Notes under the pieces: generated by a model
The model's input: the letters and a program-made list of their open reading frames with translations, nothing else
What the model was told of the DNA's origin: nothing
Database searches by the model: none
Translations under genes and position numbers: made by a program
In this document: piece by piece, positions 1-4,824 of the stretch
Layout: each line of letters begins with the position of its first letter
How positions within the stretch are numbered: the stretch's first letter is position 1
Source of the DNA: a bacterium
GTDB taxonomy: Bacteria > Planctomycetota > B15-G4 > JADJEK01
Direction: 5' to 3'
Length of the DNA stretch: 5,667 nucleotides
Assembly: GCA_030428825.1 (NCBI GenBank)
Contig: JAUIEL010000470.1
Span: 1-5,667, forward strand

Positions 1-270
1 CGGGAGGCGCCGCTCGTGGTGGTCCGGCTCGACACGAGGGAGGAGGTCGCGCGGGAGCGCCTGCGGGCGCGGGCGTCCGACCCGGCCGAGGCCTCCGACG
101 CCGGGCCGGCGATCCGCGCGGCGGCGCGGGCCCGATTCGAGGCGCCGGCCGAGGTTCCGGACCGCGAGTTGCTCGTCTTCCGTGACGACGAGGCGCCGCG
201 CGATCTCCCGCTCCGCTTCGTCGAGCAGCTGGTGCTCGCCGCGTCCGAACCCCCGAGGAGTCCTCGATGA
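1..270 (+). CDS. C-terminal end of a probable P-loop (AAA_33-type) kinase, 5' truncated by the window
   Basis: The reading frame is open from base 1 and stops at TGA 268-270, leaving 89 C-terminal residues. The segment opens with a hydrophobic strand (PLVVVRLDT), then a helix REEVARERLRARA, then SDPAEASDAG, then a helix ending ARFEAP, and finally LLVFRDDE. This order (strand, an R-rich helix resembling a lid, an 'SDA' turn, then 'RFE.P.EV') resembles the C-terminal half of small P-loop kinases of the COG0645/AAA_33 group. These occur alone or fused behind an aminoglycoside-phosphotransferase-like domain (COG2187), often near universal stress genes. The Walker A motif would lie upstream, outside the window, so the family call rests on the tail only. 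The stop overlaps the start of the next gene (ATGA), indicating one transcript and probable translational coupling. Substrate unknown. Confidence 0.6.
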   Translation, partial: REAPLVVVRLDTREEVARERLRARASDPAEASDAGPAIRAAARARFEAPAEVPDRELLVFRDDEAPRDLPLRFVEQLVLAASEPPRSPR

Positions 271-716
271 ACGACATCCGCACGATCGTGGCCGCCACCG
301 ACCTCTCGCCCTGCGGCGAGGAGGTCCTCCGGACGGCGAAGGGGCTGGCCGAGCGGTTCGGCGCCGAGGTCGAGGTCGTCCACGTCGTCTTCGACCTGCG
401 GAAGCTGATGGGGTTCTTCGTCTCCGACCGGCCGCTCGGCGAGATGCAGGCCTCGCTCGAGCAGGAGGCGGCGGCGGGACTGAAGAAGCAGGTGAGCGAG
501 GTCTTCGGCGACGCGAAGGTCGGCGCGACGACCCGCAAGGGGACGCCGTACGGCGACCTGGTCCGGCACGTCGAGGAGGTCGGGGGGGACCTCTTGGTCG
601 TCGGGGCCCACGGAGCGGAGAAGCCGGAGCACCGGGTGTACGGATCGACGGCCGAGCGCCTGGTGAAGGAGTCCCCCTGCCCGGTGCTGGTGATCGGTCA
701 GCGCGGGGGGCGCTGA
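267..716 (+). CDS. Universal stress protein, UspA domain (divergent ATP loop)
   Basis: A 149-residue single-domain UspA protein, the normal family length. Features seen: the first strand TIVAATDLS with the conserved Asp at residue 12; EVEVVHVV at 34-41, the usual second strand; LLVVGAHG at 109-116; and the nucleotide motif G-2x-G-9x-G-S at G113, G116, G126-S127, followed by PCPVLVI near the end. The spacing of the ATP motif is exact, so nucleotide binding is expected. However, the nine residues between G116 and G126 (AEKPEHRVY) lack the usual R-x-G-L-x-R pattern, so binding or partners may differ from the other three copies here. ATG 267 is preceded by GAGGAG at 255-260 and overlaps the upstream stop. 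Probably a soluble cytoplasmic dimer with a stress or energy-status role, inferred from the family. It faces the other three usp genes across a hairpin. Confidence 0.92.
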   Translation: MNDIRTIVAATDLSPCGEEVLRTAKGLAERFGAEVEVVHVVFDLRKLMGFFVSDRPLGEMQASLEQEAAAGLKKQVSEVFGDAKVGATTRKGTPYGDLVRHVEEVGGDLLVVGAHGAEKPEHRVYGSTAERLVKESPCPVLVIGQRGGR

Positions 717-719
717 CCG

Positions 720-747
720 GCGTCCGCCCCGGGGGAGGGGCGGACGC
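720..747. terminator. Perfect 11-bp hairpin between convergent genes, probable bidirectional terminator
   Basis: GCGTCCGCCCC (720-730) is the exact reverse complement of GGGGCGGACGC (737-747), with a 6-base loop GGGGGA. It lies 3 bases after the stop of the plus-strand usp gene and 24 bases after the stop of the minus-strand usp operon. No T-run follows on either strand, so it is not a textbook intrinsic terminator. In GC-rich genomes strong stems without a U-tract are common between convergent genes, where they can stop polymerase or protect 3' ends. Confidence 0.55.
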
Positions 748-771
748 GCCGCGCACGTCGAGCCGTCGCGT

Positions 772-1209
772 TCAGCGGCTCGGGTGGATGAAGACCGGGA
801 GCGACGAGACCCGGAGGATCTCCTCCGCCACGCTCCCGAACGCGATGCGCGACAGCCCGCGGCGTCCGTGCGAGGCGAGGCAGATGGCGTCGGCGTCGTG
901 GGCCTTCGCCCACTTCACGATCGCTCCGGCCACGCTCTCGCCGTCGATCACCTCGGTCGCGACCTCCACGTCGTCTCCGAGGCGGTGGCGGGTCTCCTCG
1001 AGCCGCCGGCGCGCGTTCTCCCACTGGTGCATCCAGACCTGCGGGGTGCGAGGCGGGACGTCGAGGTCGGCGATCGGGACCAGCAGCGTGTCCGGGACGA
1101 CGTGGATCAGCGTCACCTTCGCGCCGAGGGCCCGCGCGAGCTCCTCCGTCGGCGCGACGGCGGCGAGCGAGTTCTCGGAGAAGTCGATCGTCAGGACGAG
1201 GTGTCGCAC
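772..1209 (-). CDS. Universal stress protein, UspA domain (operon gene 4)
   Basis: A 145-residue single UspA domain. Seen: LVLTIDFSE at 4-12 with the conserved Asp 9; GAKVTLIHVVPD at 29-40; AICLASHGRRGLSRI at 108-122; then GS at 125-126. This gives the canonical A/G-x-H-G-R-x-G-L-(5)-G-S nucleotide loop, so ATP or AMP binding is likely, and then LPVFIHP. The start is GTG at 1209-1207; GGGAG lies about 8 bases upstream, immediately after the TAG stop of the preceding gene, which is only 10 bases away. It is the last gene of the minus-strand operon and ends 24 bases from the shared hairpin. It is clearly paralogous to the gene just upstream (same DFSE, HVVPD, ASHGR-GL-RI and S--P motifs), so the pair probably arose by tandem duplication. 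Residues 50-63 (DVPPRTPQVWMHQW) form a Trp/Pro-rich segment in the variable region. Confidence 0.93.
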   Translation of the reverse strand: MRHLVLTIDFSENSLAAVAPTEELARALGAKVTLIHVVPDTLLVPIADLDVPPRTPQVWMHQWENARRRLEETRHRLGDDVEVATEVIDGESVAGAIVKWAKAHDADAICLASHGRRGLSRIAFGSVAEEILRVSSLPVFIHPSR

Positions 1210-1219
1210 GGCTCGCTCC

Positions 1220-1663
1220 CTAGTCGGGCGGGGGGTAGATCGCGATCGGGGTCGTGGAGTGACGCAGGACGGCCTCGGCGAAGCTCCCGAGCACGATGCG
1301 CCGGAGCCCCGACCGTCCGTGCGAGGCCATGGCGATCCACTTCGCGCCGAGCTCCTGGGCGTGCGCCGCGAGGACCCGCTCCGGGTACTCCCCGGTCAGG
1401 ACCGCCCCGGAGACGTCGACGTCGGTGCCGAGCGACGACGTGATCTTGTCGAGCTCCTCCTTCGCGGCCTTCACCTTCGCGGCGAGGTCGGGCTCGTGCT
1501 GGGGGGGCGCGAGGAGGGAGCCGTACGGGATCGCGACCAGGTCGGGGACGACGTGGACGAACTCGACGCGCGCGCCGAGACGCTTCGCGAGGTCGAGGGT
1601 CGGCCCGTACGCACGGGCCGCCTCCTCGGAGAAGTCGGTCGTCAGGACGATGACGTCAGCCAT
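1220..1663 (-). CDS. Universal stress protein, UspA domain (operon gene 3)
   Basis: A 147-residue single UspA domain. Seen: VIVLTTDFSEEA at 4-15 with conserved Asp 10; GARVEFVHVVPD at 30-41; ASHGRSGLRRIVLGS at 113-127, a complete nucleotide-binding loop; and TPIAIYPPPD at the C-terminus. ATG 1663-1661 has AGGAG 7 bases upstream, the clearest ribosome site in the operon. It follows the CBS gene by 24 bases and precedes the last usp gene by 10 bases, so all are probably on one mRNA. The 26 bases that encode its N-terminal motif match those of the downstream paralogue at 25 positions, as expected of a tandem duplicate under strong codon constraint. Likely cytoplasmic, dimeric and stress-related; this is family knowledge, and no partner is identified here. 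Confidence 0.95.
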   Translation of the reverse strand: MADVIVLTTDFSEEAARAYGPTLDLAKRLGARVEFVHVVPDLVAIPYGSLLAPPQHEPDLAAKVKAAKEELDKITSSLGTDVDVSGAVLTGEYPERVLAAHAQELGAKWIAMASHGRSGLRRIVLGSFAEAVLRHSTTPIAIYPPPD

Positions 1664-1687
1664 GGTTCTGCTCCTGGGGTCGTTCGT

Positions 1688-2164
1688 TCAGGACTCGAGC
1701 GCCTTCTCGTACTTGGCGAGGCAGTCGAGGAGGTCGGTGGCGGAGACGATGCCGCGCAGCGTCTTCCCCTCGGTGATCAGGACCCGGTGGACCTTCTCGC
1801 GGCTCATCAGGCGGGCGACCGCGCCGACGGTCGCGTCGGGAGCGGCGTGGACGACGCGGGTGGTCATCACGTTCTCGACCGTCTCGTCCGGATCCGCGTC
1901 GACGAGGGGCGCCGCCTCCGCCTCCATCCAGTCGACGGAGTCCGAGGGGCGGGGCGCGCGGGGGTCGACCTCCGCCGTCAGCGCCCCGGCGAGGTCGGTC
2001 CCCGACAGCACGCCGACGATGTTCTTCGCCGCGTCGAGGACCGGCACGCCGTGGACGCGCTCCTCCTCCAGGATGCGCGCCGCTTCACGCAGCGTCGTGC
2101 CGGCGCGCACGGTCACGACGTTCTCGTTCATGACGTCCCGGGCGTGGATGATTCGGTTCGACAT
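1688..2164 (-). CDS. Protein with two CBS domains (Bateman module)
   Basis: 158 residues made almost entirely of two CBS repeats. CBS1 spans about 8-63: DVMNENVVTV, then VHGVPVLD, then GVLSGTDL at 51-58. CBS2 spans about 96-150: NVMTTRVVHA, then VHRVLITE, then GIVSATDL at 138-145. Each G-(h)-x-S-x-T-D-L segment fits the nucleotide-ribose-contacting motif of CBS pairs, which in known proteins bind AMP, ATP or related ligands. An acidic, proline-rich linker (64-95) joins the two. There is no attached enzyme, transporter or DNA-binding domain, so it is probably a stand-alone energy sensor. ATG 2164-2162 shares one base with the stop of the upstream usp gene (TGATG), and AAGGGA lies about 8 bases upstream, so the two are probably co-translated. 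Longer upstream starts in this frame run antisense through the preceding usp gene and are not credible. The target it regulates is unknown. Confidence 0.93.
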   Translation of the reverse strand: MSNRIIHARDVMNENVVTVRAGTTLREAARILEEERVHGVPVLDAAKNIVGVLSGTDLAGALTAEVDPRAPRPSDSVDWMEAEAAPLVDADPDETVENVMTTRVVHAAPDATVGAVARLMSREKVHRVLITEGKTLRGIVSATDLLDCLAKYEKALES

Positions 2165-2622
2165 CACTCGTTCCCTTTCTCGTGATCGCTTCGCTTCACC
2201 GTGAGGACGGGGCACGGCGCGTGGCAGACGACGCGCTCCGCGACGCTGCCGAGGAGGAGATGCTTCAGGCCGGTCAGGCCGTGGGTGGCGAGGACGACGA
2301 GGTCGAACCCGCCTTCCTCCGCGAGGTCGCAGATGCGACGCCAGGGCGCGCCGAACTCGACGCGCGTCGTCACCTCGAGGTCGGGGAGGTGGGACGCGAG
2401 CTCGGTCAGCTTCTCCCCGGCCTTCTCGGCGATCGTCGCCTCGAGGTCGATCGACGGGACGCGACCGATGCCGTACTCGACCGGGTAGACGATCGGCTCG
2501 ACGACGTGGAGGAGCTCGACCTTCGCCTTCTGGCCCTCGGTCAGCTTCGCGATCTGGCGGACCGCGAGCTCCGAGTCCTCGGAGAAGTCGACGGGGCAGA
2601 GGATGTTCCGAAACGCGAGCAT
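2164..2622 (-). CDS. Universal stress protein, UspA domain (operon gene 1)
   Basis: 152 residues, single UspA domain. Seen: NILCPVDFSEDSE at 6-18 with conserved Asp 12; KVELLHVVEP at 34-43; LVVLATHGLTGLKHL at 108-122; then GS at 125-126. This is a full A-x-H-G-x-x-G-L-(5)-G-S nucleotide loop, followed by APCPVLTVKR. This is the most conventional Usp of the four and the promoter-proximal gene of the minus-strand operon. ATG 2622-2620 was chosen because it immediately precedes the conserved first strand and has GGGAG about 8 bases upstream; frames extending further upstream leave the family pattern. Its stop overlaps the CBS gene start by one base. Two cysteines, C9 and C137, flank the nucleotide site region, and C133 and C98 also occur, but no redox role can be claimed from this alone. 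Confidence 0.95.
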   Translation of the reverse strand: MLAFRNILCPVDFSEDSELAVRQIAKLTEGQKAKVELLHVVEPIVYPVEYGIGRVPSIDLEATIAEKAGEKLTELASHLPDLEVTTRVEFGAPWRRICDLAEEGGFDLVVLATHGLTGLKHLLLGSVAERVVCHAPCPVLTVKRSDHEKGNE

Positions 2623-2718
2623 GAGGAATTCTCCCGACACGCGGACGCCCTCGACTCGGAAGCATCCCCCATGCCGACGAAGGAGGGGACGCCGAGCGGG
2701 CCCGCGGGAGGTCCAAGA

Positions 2719-2753
2719 GGGAATGATTTCCCATTCGATGGGGAAAAATACCC
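2719..2753. promoter_or_regulatory. AT-rich palindromic patch in the divergent intergenic region, candidate operator
   Basis: Within 180 bp separating the usp operon (starts 2622, -) from the lipoprotein gene (starts 2803, +), this patch is conspicuously AT-richer than its surroundings. It contains GGGAA-TGAT-TTCCC (2719-2732), a perfect 5-bp inverted repeat. Overlapping it is CCCAT-TCG-ATGGG (2730-2742), which extends to TTT/AAA if one G is bulged. GGGAA-like half sites therefore occur three times. The position suits a regulator controlling one or both divergent units. No regulator can be named, and no convincing -35/-10 pair was found for the usp operon. Confidence 0.35.
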
Positions 2754-2789
2754 TGTGCGCGCCCACCGCGGGGGACCGTGGAAGGGGGG

Positions 2790-2795
2790 TATCCT
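2790..2795 (+). promoter_or_regulatory. Possible -10 element (TATCCT) for the lipoprotein gene
   Basis: TATCCT matches the -10 consensus at the T-A-T and final T, and it lies exactly 7 bases before the GTG at 2803. Transcription from it would start at or within a base or two of the start codon, giving a leaderless mRNA. No recognisable -35 lies at the usual distance. The alternative is that AAGGGGGG at 2782-2789 is a distant Shine-Dalgarno sequence, 13 bases from the GTG. Confidence 0.3.
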
Positions 2796-2802
2796 CGCGA
2801 AC

Positions 2803-3501
2803 GTGCGCTTCGCCTCCCTCCCACTCCTGGCGTCCATCCTCTTGTCGGGCTCCGTCGGCTGCAAGACCGAGCCGACCTGGAACGCCGGCTTCGTCGAGGA
2901 CCCCCGCATCCTCGTCGAGGATCCCACGCTCCCGTTCCATCGCTCCTTCGTGGCGCCCGGTTTCGACCCGTCGCGCTATCGGGAGATCCTCGTCAAGCCG
3001 GTGACCACGCGCCTGTTGCGCTCGGTGAACGGTTGGGACGCCGCGACCCTCGAGTTCGACCGTTCGGAGGCGGTCACGAGGATGGCCCGGACGACGCGAG
3101 CGTCGCTCCGGGCCGCATTCGCCGCGGACCCCGACCACACCCTCCGGCCGACGCCGCGTCGGGGCGACGAGACCCTGGTGCTGGAGTTCGCCCTGGTCGA
3201 ACTCCGGCCGACGAAGTCGTGGCTGAACGTCCTCGGCTACCTGGTGACCCGCTTCTCGTTCGACAAGGGGATCGTCGCGATGGAGGCGCGCCTGCACGAC
3301 GGCGGCACGGGGGAGCTCCTGATGGCGTTCGCGGATCGGGAGGCCGGGAAGGCGACCTTCCTCTCGGTCGACGACCTCACCTGGTACGGGCACGCCGAGT
3401 CGATCGTCGAGGACTGGGCGGGACAGCTCGTCGAGGTCGTGAAACGAAAGCCGAACGCCGTGGTCGAGGACTCGTCCACCTTCACTCTCTGGCCGTTCTA
3501 G
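2803..3501 (+). CDS. Predicted lipoprotein resembling the DUF3313 family
   Basis: 232 residues. The N-terminus is a short signal peptide: R2, a hydrophobic stretch LPLLASILL at 6-14, then GSVGC with Cys 20 as the likely lipidated residue. Ser at -3 is a weak match to the lipobox, so lipidation is probable rather than certain. The mature part has GFVEDP near 29-34, then FVAPGFDPSRYREILVKPV near 49-67, and later LHDGGTGELLMAFADREAGK and a C-terminal EDWAGQLVEVV. This order (phe-val start, 'P..D.SRY...L..PV', 'L.D..TGE.L....DR.AGK', '..DWA..L') resembles DUF3313 lipoproteins, whose function is unknown. GTG 2803 is chosen because signal-peptide coding begins there; sequence before it is antisense to the usp gene and intergenic. 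It ends TAG at 3499-3501. It is alone on its strand and divergent from the usp operon, so the two could share a control region. Confidence 0.75.
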   Translation: MRFASLPLLASILLSGSVGCKTEPTWNAGFVEDPRILVEDPTLPFHRSFVAPGFDPSRYREILVKPVTTRLLRSVNGWDAATLEFDRSEAVTRMARTTRASLRAAFAADPDHTLRPTPRRGDETLVLEFALVELRPTKSWLNVLGYLVTRFSFDKGIVAMEARLHDGGTGELLMAFADREAGKATFLSVDDLTWYGHAESIVEDWAGQLVEVVKRKPNAVVEDSSTFTLWPF

Positions 3502-3524
3502 CGCGATGGGGGGGGGCGATCGGC

Positions 3525-3544
3525 GGGTGTGGTCAAGCGCACCC
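3525..3544 (+). terminator. Weak stem-loop after the lipoprotein gene, possible terminator
   Basis: GGGTGTG (3525-3531) can pair with CGCACCC (3538-3544) through seven pairs including one G-U, around the loop GTCAAG. It begins 24 bases after the stop codon. It has no T-run and the outer bases do not extend the stem cleanly, so support is weak. A run of nine G (3508-3516) lies between the stop codon and the stem. Confidence 0.25.
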
Positions 3545-3639
3545 CCCGCGGCGGCCGAAGAGGGGCTCATCCGCCCTCCATTCGCCACGTTCGGAGTCGT
3601 CGGGCCCCATAGCCCCTCCCCATGCCTCCCGCGGAAGAG

Positions 3640-3645
3640 TATCCT
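3640..3645 (+). promoter_or_regulatory. Possible -10 element (TATCCT) for the glycosyltransferase unit
   Basis: The string GTATCCT recurs here (3639-3645) as it does ahead of the lipoprotein gene (2789-2795), in both places a few bases after GGAAG. If used as a -10 element, transcription would begin near 3652, downstream of the ATG at 3622 and about 80 bases before the preferred ATG at 3733. No clear -35 is visible. Confidence 0.25.
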
Positions 3646-3723
3646 GACCGGTCGAGCGCTCCTGAGGGAACGGTGAGCGCCACCCCCCCGGATCGGCTCC
3701 GTCGTCCCGACTTCGGAGCTCGT

Positions 3724-3727
3724 GGAG
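3724..3727 (+). promoter_or_regulatory. Shine-Dalgarno GGAG supporting the glycosyltransferase start at 3733
   Basis: GGAG lies 5 bases before ATG 3733. The earlier ATG at 3622 is preceded by a C-rich stretch with no purine-rich site. ATG 3760, nine codons further in, also has AGGGA close upstream, so it remains a secondary candidate. Confidence 0.45.
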
Positions 3728-3732
3728 ACGAG

Positions 3733-4824
3733 ATGTTGGCCGGGTCGCCCAGGGACGGCATGCCGTCCGTCTCGGTCGTGATCCCCGTGCGGGACGACGC
3801 CGCGCGCCTCGAGCAGTGCCTCGCGGCGCTCGAGGCGTCCGAGGTCCGCCCTTTGGAGACGATCGTCGTCGACGACGGGTCGACGGACGACTCCGGAGAC
3901 GTCGGGCGCCGGCGCGGGGCGCGCGTGCTGCGCCTCCCGACATCCCATGGTCCCGCGCACGCCCGGAACCGAGGGGCCGAGGTCGCGCGGGGAGATCTGC
4001 TGTTCTTCGTCGACGCCGACGTGCTCGTCTTCCCCGACACGATCGCGGTCGCGGCGAAGGTGCTCGCCGATGGCGGGCCCGCGGCGGTGATCGGGTCGTA
4101 CGACGACCGACCGGGACACCCGTCGTTCCTCTCGCAGTACAAGAACCTCTTCCACCACTGGGTCCACCAGACCAGTCGCGAGGAGGCGTGGACCTTCTGG
4201 ACCGGCTGCGGGGCGATCCGACGCGACGTCTTCCTCGGCCTCGGCGGGTTCAACGAGGGGTACGCGAAGCCGAGCATCGAGGACATCGAACTCGGCTTCC
4301 GGCTCCGCGCCCGCGGGCACCGGATCCGCCTCGAGAAGACGATGCTCGCCCGGCACACGAAGGAGTGGCGGCTCGTCGACCTCGTCCGGACCGACGTCTT
4401 CCAGCGCGGGGTCCCCTGGATCGCGCTGATGATGCGCGACCGGTTCGCGGCGTCCGACCTGAACATCTCGGCCGAGTCCCGTCATTCGACCGTCCTCTCG
4501 TACCTCCTCGTGCTCGCCCTCGTCGCGACGCCGTTCCGGCCGGAGATATGGCCGTGGACCGTCGGGTTCGCCGCGCTCGCCTGGAGCGCCGTGGTGTGGT
4601 TGCATCGGGACTTCTATCGCTTCTTCGTGGAGAAGCGCGGGGCGTGGTTCGCGCTCCGCGTCATGCCGATGCACCTCCTCTTCTTCCTCTACAGCGGGCT
4701 CTGCGTCCCGCTCGGCGTCCTCGCGCACTACGCCGACCGCCGCCGGGCCGAGCGGACGCGGACCGGCCCGGGCGTGCGCGAACTCGAGCCGCTCCGCGTC
4801 GACGCCAAGGGAGCCGGTTCGTGA
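3733..4824 (+). CDS. Family 2 glycosyltransferase with C-terminal membrane helices
   Basis: 363 residues from ATG 3733. A GT-A glycosyltransferase domain occupies about 11-235: SVSVVIPVRDD at the first strand; VVDDGSTD at 45-52, which binds the nucleotide; GPAHARNRG at 73-81; DAD at 94-96, the metal-binding DXD; and GGFNEGY followed by ED at 183-184, the likely catalytic base region. RHTKEW and QRGVPW follow at about 207-229, near the membrane. Three hydrophobic segments at about 253-268, 272-290 and 306-331 anchor it to the inner membrane. It probably transfers a sugar from an NDP-sugar to a lipid-linked or surface acceptor; donor and acceptor cannot be read. The frame is open from ATG 3622, but 14 of the 37 codons before 3733 end in A or T, against none of the next 37, so the later start is favoured. 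It overlaps the oxidoreductase gene by 4 bases (GTGA). Confidence 0.9.
   Translation: MLAGSPRDGMPSVSVVIPVRDDAARLEQCLAALEASEVRPLETIVVDDGSTDDSGDVGRRRGARVLRLPTSHGPAHARNRGAEVARGDLLFFVDADVLVFPDTIAVAAKVLADGGPAAVIGSYDDRPGHPSFLSQYKNLFHHWVHQTSREEAWTFWTGCGAIRRDVFLGLGGFNEGYAKPSIEDIELGFRLRARGHRIRLEKTMLARHTKEWRLVDLVRTDVFQRGVPWIALMMRDRFAASDLNISAESRHSTVLSYLLVLALVATPFRPEIWPWTVGFAALAWSAVVWLHRDFYRFFVEKRGAWFALRVMPMHLLFFLYSGLCVPLGVLAHYADRRRAERTRTGPGVRELEPLRVDAKGAGS

Noticed and set aside
182..2185. Very long plus-strand open frame antisense to the usp-CBS operon
   Set aside because: It runs opposite four well-supported genes and encodes low-complexity Arg/Gly/Asp-rich sequence with no domain. High G/C at third codon positions removes stops from the antisense frames.
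2697..2706. GCGGGCCCGC 10-base palindrome
   Set aside because: A GC-only palindrome of this size is expected by chance in such GC-rich DNA.
2719..2732. GGGAATGATTTCCC as a true DosR or FNR box
   Set aside because: It does not match the known DosR or FNR consensus, and the organism is unidentified. It was kept only as an unnamed candidate operator.
2182..2802. N-terminal extension of the lipoprotein frame
   Set aside because: It is antisense to the usp gene and the intergenic region, and would bury the signal peptide inside the protein.
1688..2824. 378-codon version of the CBS protein
   Set aside because: The N-terminal 220 residues are read out of frame through the upstream usp gene and are low-complexity. 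The CBS domains begin after ATG 2164, which has its own ribosome site.
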